DNA from: a virus
Virus record (IMG/VR): IMGVR_UViG_3300049218_000292
Location: 1 to 42,011 of that record
DNA: 42,011 nt
Strand: one strand, 5' to 3'
In this document: positions 24,791 to 31,906 of the stretch, one piece after another
Position numbering within the stretch: position 1 is the stretch's first letter
Layout of the letters: every line of letters begins with the position of its first letter
Translations under genes and position numbers: made by a program
Notes under the pieces: generated by a model
What the model saw: only the letters and a program-made list of their open reading frames with translations
What the model was told of the DNA's origin: nothing
The model's database searches: none

Positions 24791-25186
24791 CTAGTCGAGA
24801 TCGACAGAGACCGAATAGGTATAGCTCGACCCGTCCCCCGCCTGCACCTGGATATCCCAGTAAGTCGGCAGAATGCGTGCGACCGTGAGCTGCACGTTGC
24901 CTGCCGCCGCTTGCGGATAGGGGCCGAGTTCGTAGACGAAGACGCCGGTGCCGGTGATGGCCGCGGGCGCGGTCAGCAGCGTCGCCGGATCGCCCATCGC
25001 TTCCCCGTTAGTCGCGGTCACGCCATTCCAGGAGTAACCGCGCACCACGAGCGTGAGGCCGCCGGTGCCGGAAGCCCCTTGCACGTCGAGGTAAGCCCGC
25101 AGATAGCGGTGCTGGGTGTTGCGCACCAGCGGACACGAGACCGTGGCCGTGCGTGCCGCGTTGCTCAGGACAATTCGCCGGCTCAT
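24791..25186 (-). CDS. Small beta-type virion protein
   Basis: A 131-aa protein, predicted all-beta, starting MSRRIVLSNAARTATVSCPLV and ending SSYTYSVSVDLD. A jelly-roll-like pattern is suggested by alternating strands (LRAYLDVQGASGTGGLTLVVRGYSW, GVFVYELGPYP). It lies between the capsid genes and the tailspike, so a head decoration or neck protein is the natural guess. No family is recognised. Confidence 0.6.
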   Translation of the reverse strand: MSRRIVLSNAARTATVSCPLVRNTQHRYLRAYLDVQGASGTGGLTLVVRGYSWNGVTATNGEAMGDPATLLTAPAAITGTGVFVYELGPYPQAAAGNVQLTVARILPTYWDIQVQAGDGSSYTYSVSVDLD

Positions 25187-25201
25187 GGTTTCGGTTGACC
25201 T

Positions 25202-26245
25202 CTAGCTCAAGACCACCGCGCCGTTGCCCGGATTGACGACAATGCCCGCGCCCAGGCAATTCACATAGACGGTCTGCACGCCCGAGCCGGTGTTGCCGAT
25301 CACCAACTGCAGATTGAGCTGCGGCGTGGCCGATTCGGGATCGTTGTAGGTCGCCGAACGGATAATCTGCGTGCCCGAGGGCGTAATCGCCGGAGCGGAG
25401 CCCAGGCTGGTTCCCTGGTCAGCCGAGGCGAAGGCCAGGCCGCTCGGAAGAAACAGCAGGTTGTGGGACGTCTGGGTCGTGGTGCCCGTCATGGTCACCT
25501 GATCGGAGGCCAGCAGCCGGAACAACTTCACCGCCGTACCGGCCTGGAACAGGACCGCGTTATCGTTTTGGACCGATTGCGTACCCGCCATGCACAGCGC
25601 GAGCAGATTCTGCAGGACCGAAGCGGACTGCGGCGTGGAAGAGGTCAAAGCCAGGCGCGAGTTGAAGGCTCCCAGGATCGGTTCGCCGGTGTTCGGCAGC
25701 GCGGCGATCTGGGTGGCCAGGTTCGCGGTGGTCGGCGTGGTCCCTTGCGCGCCCACGGCCGCAATCGAAGTGAAGCCGGCATACAGCGCCAGCAGTTGCG
25801 AGTCGATTTGCGCGGCCGCTTTCACCGCCAGCCGCAACGCCAGGTCGTAGGCGAGCGCCGGGTTCTTGTTCACCACATCGACGGCGACCGCTTCCTTGAC
25901 GTTGATCGACTGATCGAACCAGCTGGTCGTGGCCGCCGAAGCCACGTTATTCACCGTGAATGTTCCGCCCGCCACAATCCCGGCTTGCACGGTGCGGTAG
26001 CAGTTGGCCAGCACGACGCTTTGCTGGATGGTCAGCAAGGCAATGACCTTGGCCAGATTGTCAAGCAGCGTGGCGCAATCGCTATTGCCCGGCGTCCCCG
26101 CCGTGGCGGCCGGCAGATTCACCGGATACCAGTTCGTCGGCACGCGCGAAGGCAGTACCGGCTGGCCGCCTTTGCCGCCCGCCAGGCCGCCGATCCGCAG
26201 CTCCTGCGTGACGGTCTCAAAAGTTAAATGAGTCGATTTAGACAT
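25202..26245 (-). CDS. Second capsid-like protein
   Basis: A 347-aa protein; ATG 26245 has a good GAGGAAA site. The segment SINVKEAVAVDVVNKNPALAYDLALRLAVKAAAQIDSQLLALYAGF strongly resembles the spine-helix region of HK97-fold coat proteins of the P22-like and related groups, where a DSQLLALY-type helix follows a KEVA strand. It also has a typical ending with small beta strands (QLNLQLVIGNTGSGVQTVYVN). It directly follows a clear major capsid gene, so it could be a second coat subunit, a minor capsid protein or a decoration derived from a coat protein. The family is inferred from pattern only. Confidence 0.62.
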   Translation of the reverse strand: MSKSTHLTFETVTQELRIGGLAGGKGGQPVLPSRVPTNWYPVNLPAATAGTPGNSDCATLLDNLAKVIALLTIQQSVVLANCYRTVQAGIVAGGTFTVNNVASAATTSWFDQSINVKEAVAVDVVNKNPALAYDLALRLAVKAAAQIDSQLLALYAGFTSIAAVGAQGTTPTTANLATQIAALPNTGEPILGAFNSRLALTSSTPQSASVLQNLLALCMAGTQSVQNDNAVLFQAGTAVKLFRLLASDQVTMTGTTTQTSHNLLFLPSGLAFASADQGTSLGSAPAITPSGTQIIRSATYNDPESATPQLNLQLVIGNTGSGVQTVYVNCLGAGIVVNPGNGAVVLS

Positions 26246-26310
26246 GATTTCCTCAGCGTCGTGATTGTCTGGAAGGCCGCGCCTTTCGAAAGCGATAGGC
26301 CTTCCGGGAA

Positions 26311-27234
26311 CTAAGCGCTCGGGGCCGCCGCCACGCCAAAGAACCCGTTCCACCCGCAGCTGAAACGCATCCAGCCCGCGGTCTTCAATGACCGGGATTC
26401 GAAGTCCACGCCATGCACGGTGTTGAACGCCTCGCGCTCGTACCAGCGCAGTTCGGTTTCTTCCGGCTCCGCTTCCACCATCCAGGCATGCGGGTCGTTC
26501 AAGTAGTCCCAGATCATCCAGTTTTCGAAGCTGGGCATCCCGGAGCGCTTCTTGAGCGCGTTGATGGCGCGGTTGGCCGTGTCGGGACGGTCGACACCGC
26601 CCAGTTGTTCGGCACCCACGAATTCGAGCTCGGGCGGCAGGATTAACGTCTTGGGGACAATGCGCTGCCGCAGCCCGCGATGGTTCACGGTGCGCCGCAT
26701 CAGCGTCAGGATCTGCCGGATCGAGTCCACGTCGGGATCGGCCGCGATCGCCAGGCAGTTGGACTGCACGCCTCCGCCCACCAGCGGATGCGCGGTCGAA
26801 AATAACGGCACGCCGTCCGGACCCGGAAAAGTCGGATCGAACCCGCGATTGAAATTGTAGGCGGCCGTGATCTCGCGCGTCTCATGCGCGGAGCGGCCCA
26901 GCTCGACGGCCAGCTTCTTGATGACGCCGAACTGGTCGTCATCCATCGCCACCTTGGTCACCTTGAAGCCCAGTCCGTATTGCAGGTGCAGATACGTCTT
27001 GCGGAAGCCGGGCAGGGGAGTGTCGTAGCGGACGCCCACGCCTTCGCCGACGACCGGTACGGTGCCGAAGCCGGTTACTTCGGTGGTCTGCTCGATCGAA
27101 CGAGTAGACTTCTTCATCCGGTAGATCTGCTGAAACTGGCTCGGGAACTGGTTGTACTTGGTCATGATGACCTCGTCCAGCGCCGGCAGCATCGAGGTCA
27201 GGTTTAAGTCGGGGAGTAACTGTCTGACTATCAT
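26311..27234 (-). CDS. Major capsid protein, HK97 fold
   Basis: A 307-aa protein. Recognisable coat features are the FPSQFQQIYRMKKSTRSIEQTTEVTGFG N-arm, the strand GVRYDTPLPGFRKTYLHLQYGLGFKVTKVAMDDDQFGVIKKLAVELGRSAHETREITAAYNFNRGF with the DDxxG and E-loop/spine pattern, and DGVPLFSTAHPLVGGG, a hallmark of this coat group shared with Mu gpT-like capsids. Near the end comes ENWMIWDYLNDPHAWMVEAEPEETELRWYEREAFNTVHGVDFESRSLKTAGWMRFSCGW. It builds the icosahedral head. The gene lies after scaffold and small head protein genes. The ribosome-binding site is weak (AGGA eleven bases from ATG), which is odd for so abundant a protein. Confidence 0.88.
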   Translation of the reverse strand: MIVRQLLPDLNLTSMLPALDEVIMTKYNQFPSQFQQIYRMKKSTRSIEQTTEVTGFGTVPVVGEGVGVRYDTPLPGFRKTYLHLQYGLGFKVTKVAMDDDQFGVIKKLAVELGRSAHETREITAAYNFNRGFDPTFPGPDGVPLFSTAHPLVGGGVQSNCLAIAADPDVDSIRQILTLMRRTVNHRGLRQRIVPKTLILPPELEFVGAEQLGGVDRPDTANRAINALKKRSGMPSFENWMIWDYLNDPHAWMVEAEPEETELRWYEREAFNTVHGVDFESRSLKTAGWMRFSCGWNGFFGVAAAPSA

Positions 27235-27269
27235 GTTTTTCTAAGTCCTGTTTCTCTTTCTGCCGCGCC

Positions 27270-27845
27270 CTAGACGCCGGCGCTTCCTTGCGCAAACTGA
27301 TGCTTGAGGATGATGACCTCGACGATGGCGTTGGCGCCTTCGGCGTTGTTCACATTGCGCGCCAGGTCCTGGATGCGCAGGTCGAGCCCGGCGGTTGTGG
27401 CAATCGACGAGGAGCTCACCTGCATGGCGCTCAAGGTGCTGCCATTGGTCTGCGCGGTGTTATTGATGTTGGCGTTCTTGCCGACCATGGAGGCGACCGT
27501 AATGGATGTCGTGCCGTCGCACTGCGCGGAAAACACCGCGTTCGGATCGTCCACAACCGTGTGATAGGTTGCGGTCGAAGCCAGGCCCGCATTCAGCGCG
27601 GAGCCGAGAATCAGCGTGTTGCCGGGCGTGCCGGTGGCAAACGTCTGGCAGCCGGGCGTGGGAATGAATTGACCTTCGACCGTTTGCGACACGGCTACCT
27701 TGCGCAGCATGTCGAAGGTGTAGATGGCGTTGGTGTCCGAAGCCGGTTTGGCATACTCCCGAATGCCGACCGGCGCGCCCGCCGTGTCGATCATCAGAGG
27801 TCGAAACCCGCTCGGCCAGTTATTGTTAATGACTGAGTAACTCAT
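27270..27845 (-). CDS. Head protein upstream of the capsid gene
   Basis: A 191-aa protein with beta-rich, Thr/Ala/Asn-rich sequence (TPGCQTFATGTPGNTLILGSALNAGLASTATYHTVVDDP) and a helical end (LDLRIQDLARNVNNAEGANAIVEVIILKHQF). Such proteins often precede the capsid gene and act as head decoration or structural proteins; I do not recognise a precise family. A short inverted repeat (CTCCTTAGGAG) carrying AGGAG lies about 13 bases before ATG 27845, and the GCGA-hairpin element about 50 bases upstream, so this gene may have its own control. Confidence 0.65.
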   Translation of the reverse strand: MSYSVINNNWPSGFRPLMIDTAGAPVGIREYAKPASDTNAIYTFDMLRKVAVSQTVEGQFIPTPGCQTFATGTPGNTLILGSALNAGLASTATYHTVVDDPNAVFSAQCDGTTSITVASMVGKNANINNTAQTNGSTLSAMQVSSSSIATTAGLDLRIQDLARNVNNAEGANAIVEVIILKHQFAQGSAGV

Positions 27846-27896
27846 TGTGTGAATGGCTCCTAAGGAGGCACCCGCGCAATGAGGCGGCAGGACGCT

Positions 27897-27916
27897 CCTA
27901 CCCGTGGTAGTCGCGC
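27897..27916 (-). promoter_or_regulatory. GCGA-hairpin element, copy A
   Basis: Reads GCGCGACTACCACGGGTAGG on the minus strand in the 103-base gap before the 191-aa head gene, about 50 bases from its ATG. CTACC and GGTAG pair with loop ACG. It is identical over 20 bases to copy B, 6 kb away. Confidence 0.55.
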
Positions 27917-27948
27917 CCCCGCAAACGCAAATTCAAAAAGCTACTTTT

Positions 27949-28566
27949 TTACTTGGCGCCGTCTTCGCCGCGGTCGACGGTCATGCCCATCTGGTAATCC
28001 TGGGCATTGCCGACGTTGGTGACGACATCGCCCGGTTCGAGCACCTGCAGGCCCATGCCCTTGGCTTCGTCCTTCATCTTTTCGACGGCCAGCCGCTGAT
28101 TGTCCTTGATGGAGCGCAATTCGTCGTTGGAGCGCTCGATGGGAGCGCGCCGCCGCTTGGCCGCGACCGCTTCCGGGATCTCGCCGACGACCATCTTGCC
28201 GCAGCGCACCGGATCGCCGTTGGCGTCGCGCACGATCTGGTAGCCGCGCCGTCCCAGCCGGTCGTTCACTGAATCGCTCAACAGCTTCAGCGCCATGCCG
28301 GGCCGCTGATAGTCCTTCTTGATCTGGGCCAGCGGATCGGTCAGCCCGAGCGGATCGTAATCGAGATCGCCCCACGCTTCGTTCTTCTTGTCTTCGGCGT
28401 CGGCGGTCAGCTCGACTTTTGGATAGCCGAGTTCGCTGCGCAACTGATCCAGTTGCGCCTGTTTTTGGATCAGCTCTTCGTTCGACAAGCCGACCGCCAC
28501 ATGCGCAAAGTTTGCGTCCGGCGTCGCCGCCTTGGGTGACGCCGGTTGATTCTTTCTGGTTGACAT
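27949..28566 (-). CDS. Hypothetical phage head-region protein
   Basis: A 205-aa, highly charged protein with helices near 30-60 (LSNEELIQKQAQLDQLRSELGYP) and 125-170 (RSNDELRSIKDNQRLAVEKMKDEAKG). A middle segment (GYQIVRDANGDPVRCGKMVVGEIP) occurs in conserved phage proteins encoded near scaffold genes. No catalytic motif is seen. Its position between scaffold-like and capsid genes suggests a head assembly role. Confidence 0.6.
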   Translation of the reverse strand: MSTRKNQPASPKAATPDANFAHVAVGLSNEELIQKQAQLDQLRSELGYPKVELTADAEDKKNEAWGDLDYDPLGLTDPLAQIKKDYQRPGMALKLLSDSVNDRLGRRGYQIVRDANGDPVRCGKMVVGEIPEAVAAKRRRAPIERSNDELRSIKDNQRLAVEKMKDEAKGMGLQVLEPGDVVTNVGNAQDYQMGMTVDRGEDGAK

Positions 28567-28569
28567 TGG

Positions 28570-29328
28570 TTACTTACTTCCCCCGGTCACAACCACGCCG
28601 TCCTTGGCGCGTTTCTTATAGCTCTCGGGCGTGATTTCGAGCTGTTCGCAGATGTACTTCTGAAAGGGATCGAGTTCGCTCGATTCTTCCGCCGCCGCCG
28701 CTTCGCGGGTGGTCTTGTCGCCGCCCTGGGCGCGCGCCCGCGCCTCGCGCTCCGCCTTCTCGCCCGGCGTGCGCTTGCCCGATTTGTAGCCTTCGAGATC
28801 GGCTTTGTCGGCGGCGAACTTCATGGCGAGATTCGGAGCCACGCCCAACTCGATCATGGCCCGGTAATGCACCGCCGTGGCCTTGAAGAAGTCGCTCGTC
28901 TTGTCCTGCAGGTCTGGGTATTCGGCGGCCAGGGCGTTCTCGGCGGCGATCGTTTTCGCCTTGCTCTCGATGCGCGCGTCGACGTCGGTGGCGCGCACGA
29001 AACCGCGCTTGGCCAGCAGTTCATCGAGCCCCTTGGTGCCCTTCTTCGACAGCAGCTCAATCGGATCTTCTTCTTCGTCCGGTTCAGCGGCGGGCGTCGC
29101 CGCGGCAGCCGGCGCGGGCTGGCCCGCTTTCTTGGCCTGCTCGTGCCAGTAGCGCATACCCGAATCCTTCTCGGCATTCTCGGCGCGCAGGCGCAGGATT
29201 TCTTCGTTCAGCGCTTTGGTTTCGGCCAGCGCGGCCGCGACCTCGGGATTGCCGCTGCCTTCGCCGCCATCGGGATCGTCCGCTTCGGCGCGCAGCACGC
29301 CCCGCCGCAGTAAGTGTTCAAGAATCAT
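28570..29328 (-). CDS. Scaffold-like protein
   Basis: A 252-aa acidic, helix-rich protein. It has a coiled coil at 30-75 (VAAALAETKALNEEILRLRAENAEKDSGMRYWHEQAKKA), a Pro/Ala/Glu linker, a helical core (IESKAKTIAAENALAAEYPDLQDKTSDFFKAT) and a charged C-terminus. This architecture and its position just upstream of the capsid genes are typical of capsid scaffolding proteins, which direct shell assembly and then leave. No protease domain is visible. Identification is by architecture and order. Confidence 0.7.
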   Translation of the reverse strand: MILEHLLRRGVLRAEADDPDGGEGSGNPEVAAALAETKALNEEILRLRAENAEKDSGMRYWHEQAKKAGQPAPAAAATPAAEPDEEEDPIELLSKKGTKGLDELLAKRGFVRATDVDARIESKAKTIAAENALAAEYPDLQDKTSDFFKATAVHYRAMIELGVAPNLAMKFAADKADLEGYKSGKRTPGEKAEREARARAQGGDKTTREAAAAEESSELDPFQKYICEQLEITPESYKKRAKDGVVVTGGSK

Positions 29329-29368
29329 TGGTTTCCGTTCCTGCCGGTTTGAGTTTGCTTCGCAAACA

Positions 29369-29710
29369 TTAGAGTTTCAACCTCTGTCCGAATTGCGTGT
29401 CTTTGTAGAGATCGGCCCGCTTGCGGCAGTAGGTGTCTTTGCAAACGGCGCAGAGGACGCCATATACCCCGTCAATCGGCACCACATACATCCGCACCGT
29501 CGCGCCCGTTGCCAAAGCGTTCAGATCGCGCATGGTTGTGCCGCACTGCTGGCAGCCGCGCGGAACCGCGCCCGACAGGATCGCGAGCGCATGGTTGTGC
29601 CACTCGAAGCACTGCCGGCACATGGATTGACCGGTCGACAGCGGGAGAAGTTCGGACGGCGCCCGCTGGCGGGAACACCAGTTGCAGCGCCCCGCCATAA
29701 TAACGCTCAC
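29369..29710 (-). CDS. Zinc-binding protein with four CxxC pairs
   Basis: A 113-aa protein with CNWC, CRQC, CQQC and CAVC pairs plus a further Cys, enough for two zinc knuckles or ribbons. The start is GTG 29710; an ATG at 29698 would give a protein four residues shorter, still with all pairs. It may bind DNA, RNA or partner proteins. No known family is recognised. It is part of the cluster of small genes between sigma factor and scaffold. Confidence 0.6.
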   Translation of the reverse strand: MSVIMAGRCNWCSRQRAPSELLPLSTGQSMCRQCFEWHNHALAILSGAVPRGCQQCGTTMRDLNALATGATVRMYVVPIDGVYGVLCAVCKDTYCRKRADLYKDTQFGQRLKL

Positions 29711-29711
29711 G

Positions 29712-29975
29712 TTAGTGTTGAAACTTCTCGGCGTTGTCGGCGAACTGCGCGCGTTTGCGGATCGCCGGATTGGCTGAATGCTCGGCGGCCTTCAGCTTGC
29801 CTTCGGGGATGGGCTGGCCTTCCGGCACATCCAGATCCCGGTGCAGTTCGCCGCGATGCGACGGCTTAATATGGATCGCGCCGTTCTCGCGCGCCAGGCT
29901 TTTCTCGAAGCCCGGATGCTGCTTGCCGTGGTTGACGCTCTCGTCGAACCCCGGATGACTGCTTGGTTTCCTCAT
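29712..29975 (-). CDS. Small charged hypothetical protein
   Basis: An 87-aa protein from ATG 29975, which overlaps the previous stop (ATGA) and has GGAAGGAG upstream. It is rich in His, Lys and Glu (RKPSSHPGFDESVNHGKQHPGFEKSLARENGAIH). A repeat of HPGFDES/HPGFEKS is visible. The end is helical. A longer upstream extension in this frame is only a shadow of the preceding gene. Function unknown. Confidence 0.6.
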   Translation of the reverse strand: MRKPSSHPGFDESVNHGKQHPGFEKSLARENGAIHIKPSHRGELHRDLDVPEGQPIPEGKLKAAEHSANPAIRKRAQFADNAEKFQH

Positions 29976-30181
29976 GGTCTTGGTAACTCCTTCCGTTTCT
30001 CGATCTGCAACTGAAACTCCGGCACCAGGCGCCGGAACTCGGCCGCCGTCAGGTTCACTTCCTCCAGTAGCTTCTTGCGCTCGCTCAGATCCTGAATGTT
30101 CGGCTCGGCCAGAATGCGGGCCATCACCGCCTGGTGCTGCAGCGTGCGCGACAGAATCTGTAAAATGCAAGGCTTCTTCAT
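29972..30181 (-). CDS. Small helical hypothetical protein
   Basis: A 69-aa, wholly helical protein (MKKPCILQILSRTLQHQAVMARILAEPNIQ, ERKKLLEEVNLTAAEFRRLVPEFQLQIEKRKE). ATGA overlaps on both sides show it is part of the operon. No family recognised. Confidence 0.6.
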   Translation of the reverse strand: MKKPCILQILSRTLQHQAVMARILAEPNIQDLSERKKLLEEVNLTAAEFRRLVPEFQLQIEKRKELPRP

Positions 30182-30435
30182 GCGCCACTTCCTTCGGCAC
30201 AGGCAAGTTCGTACTTGCCTTCGAATACGTCCTTCGGATTGAGGTATTCGTAGCCGTCCGCTTGCCTTACCCAGTAATCACCCGGCTCCGGAATGTAGCG
30301 CGCCAGCATTCCCTTGTCGGCCACTTTCATCTCGCCGCTGGCCAAGTGGCAAACCATGCTGCCGTCCCGTTCGATCAAACCCGCGGCGATGATGATGAAC
30401 GCCTCCACCAACACCGGCTTCGCCCGATACCTCAT
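30178..30435 (-). CDS. Conserved small phage protein (PGDYWV type)
   Basis: An 85-aa protein starting MRYRAKPVLVEAF with the segment IPEPGDYWVRQADGYEYLNPKDVFEGKYE. This matches a widespread small phage protein that begins with a KxRKKPVxVEA-like strand and carries PGDW/Y plus PxxF motifs. Its biochemical role is unknown. Coupled by ATGA overlaps to both neighbours. Confidence 0.65.
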   Translation of the reverse strand: MRYRAKPVLVEAFIIIAAGLIERDGSMVCHLASGEMKVADKGMLARYIPEPGDYWVRQADGYEYLNPKDVFEGKYELACAEGSGA

Positions 30436-30707
30436 GCCTTTCCCGCCCCCTTGCGGTCGCCCAGCAACTCCCCCTCGATAATCTGCGGCAGGCCGCGCAC
30501 CACGCGCAGCCGCTCCAGAGCCCCCTGCGCCTTACGCCAGGCGTCGAGATCCGGCGCTTTCTCGCAGGCCGTGCGCTCCGCCTCGATCATGCCGTCCAGC
30601 CTGCGCAGAAACACGCCAAAGGCCCGCGACTCGCACATCTCGCGCCACTCGCGCCGCGTGAACGGGTCGCCGCGCTCGACAATGCGGAGGCTGCCGGCGA
30701 TGTTCAT
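30432..30707 (-). CDS. Small helical hypothetical protein
   Basis: A 91-aa helical protein (RREWREMCESRAFGVFLRRLDGMIEAERTACEKAPDLDAWRKAQGALERLRVVRGLPQIIEGELLG). Similar small proteins occur in phage head regions. ATG 30707 has GGGAAA upstream. Function unknown. Confidence 0.6.
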   Translation of the reverse strand: MNIAGSLRIVERGDPFTRREWREMCESRAFGVFLRRLDGMIEAERTACEKAPDLDAWRKAQGALERLRVVRGLPQIIEGELLGDRKGAGKA

Positions 30708-30719
30708 AGCTTTCCCATC

Positions 30720-30971
30720 TCAGTGAGACAGCCCCAGAAACGGGCTTGCTCCGCAAACCGGGCAAACGGCGCCCGCTTCAGCCAGCAGGCCGGAGCGCAG
30801 TCCCAGCAGCAGCAGCGCCACCGTGCCCTCGCATTGTTCGCGCCTGCGGATATTCAGCAGATAGGTGTGAACGGTCTTCGGCGACAAGCCGAGTCGGCAC
30901 GCGATCTCCTTTTGCCGATGGCCCGCCAGAAACAGCAGGAACACTTCGCGCTCGCGTGGACTAAGCCGCAT
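30720..30971 (-). CDS. Stand-alone LuxR/GerE-type HTH protein
   Basis: An 83-aa protein almost entirely made of a GerE helix-turn-helix (LSPREREVFLLFLAGHRQKEIACRLGLSPKTVHTYLLNIRRR, residues 3-45) with a short tail containing CPVCG. There is no receiver or autoinducer domain. Its ATG overlaps the end of the sigma factor gene by 11 bases, so the two are translated together. Such small HTH proteins can act as transcription regulators on their own. The CPVC pair alone is too little for a complete zinc site, unless the protein dimerises. Confidence 0.8.
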   Translation of the reverse strand: MRLSPREREVFLLFLAGHRQKEIACRLGLSPKTVHTYLLNIRRREQCEGTVALLLLGLRSGLLAEAGAVCPVCGASPFLGLSH

Positions 30972-31521
30972 CGTTCACCCCGGGACACAGCGCGAGCAAC
31001 GCCGCGCGCCGCTGCCGGACACGCGGCGGCTGGGCGAGTTTCTCGACATGCCGGCGCAGCCGTCCGATGGCCCGCGATTTGTAGTTGCGCAGCTGATCAT
31101 AGGTCAAGCCCAGCGCCTCTTCGATCTCCTCGCGCGTCCTCTCTTCGAAATAAAACAGGATCAGGATCCGGGCATCTAGCGGTGCGAGCAGCGCCAGTCC
31201 TTTCCTAAGCAAGAGCTGCCGCTGCCTCCGTTCGAGCGGCGACGTTTCAGCCGGGGGGGCCAGGAGCGGGTAAGCGTCGAGCGGCAGCATGCGGCGCGCT
31301 CTCACGATGGCCCGTATCTGGTCGCCGGCCAAGTGCCGCGCCACTACCTGCGCGAAGGCGGCAACGCTTCTGATCGACCGCCGCTTGCGCGTTTCCTGCA
31401 GCATCGTCAAGTACAGCTCGTGGCTCAGATCTTCGACGTCCGGGTGATGGCGGCCGAAAGCCCCGGCAAAGCGGCTCTTGCCGATCGCGCAGGTGAGTTC
31501 GTAGAGAGCTTCGTCCGTCAT
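30961..31521 (-). CDS. ECF-type sigma factor
   Basis: A 186-aa protein from ATG 31521. Region 2 is seen at about 15-75 (DVEDLSHELYLTMLQETRKRRSIRSVAAFAQVVARHLAGDQIRA) and region 4 at 125-165 (LDARILILFYFEERTREEIEEALGLTYDQLRNYKSRAIGRLRRHVE). This two-domain layout without regions 1 and 3 is that of ECF (group IV) sigma factors. A phage-coded ECF sigma among structural genes suggests redirection of host RNA polymerase to late promoters. No anti-sigma gene is visible next to it. Confidence 0.82.
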   Translation of the reverse strand: MTDEALYELTCAIGKSRFAGAFGRHHPDVEDLSHELYLTMLQETRKRRSIRSVAAFAQVVARHLAGDQIRAIVRARRMLPLDAYPLLAPPAETSPLERRQRQLLLRKGLALLAPLDARILILFYFEERTREEIEEALGLTYDQLRNYKSRAIGRLRRHVEKLAQPPRVRQRRAALLALCPGVNDAA

Positions 31522-31531
31522 GGTTGATCCG

Positions 31532-31723
31532 TCACAGGCTCTTGCGCAGCAGCACGAATTGCGCGGCGATAAACTCGCGCAAGTCCGTATCGCGCTGCCG
31601 GACCTCGCGGCAGAAGTCCTGCTGCTCTTCCCGGACTTTTTCAATCAGTACATTCAGCTCCACGAGCGCGATGACAACTTTCTTGTGCTTCGTGTCGCGG
31701 TCTTGTTCGGCGGTCGGGCGCAT
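31532..31723 (-). CDS. Small coiled-coil protein
   Basis: A 63-aa protein, mostly one coiled coil (HKKVVIALVELNVLIEKVREEQQDFCREVRQRDTDLREFIAAQFVLL), with AAAGGA before ATG 31723. It could be a phage anti-sigma-like or assembly chaperone, but nothing proves it. It lies just ahead of the sigma factor gene. Confidence 0.55.
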   Translation of the reverse strand: MRPTAEQDRDTKHKKVVIALVELNVLIEKVREEQQDFCREVRQRDTDLREFIAAQFVLLRKSL

Positions 31724-31729
31724 CGTCGT

Positions 31730-31906
31730 TTATCCTTTGTTCCTGTGTTCCCGCCGGAACCACTCCGCGCGCGCGCGGATCGTGACGCCGCTTTGGGCCA
31801 GCACGTCGGCATACAGATCCGGATTCCTCCAGATCAGCGCCAGGAAGATCGGAATGGCCACCAGAAAATCAATGGTCAGGAGCGTGCGGACGACAAACTC
31901 TTTCAT
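31730..31906 (-). CDS. Small single-membrane-span protein
   Basis: A 58-aa protein from ATG 31906, overlapping the portal stop (ATGA). One hydrophobic span (VVRTLLTIDFLVAIPIFLALIW, residues 5-26) is followed by a charged tail. It might be a holin-like or lysis accessory protein, or a membrane anchor. No endolysin gene is near, so lysis function is unproven. Confidence 0.6.
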   Translation of the reverse strand: MKEFVVRTLLTIDFLVAIPIFLALIWRNPDLYADVLAQSGVTIRARAEWFRREHRNKG

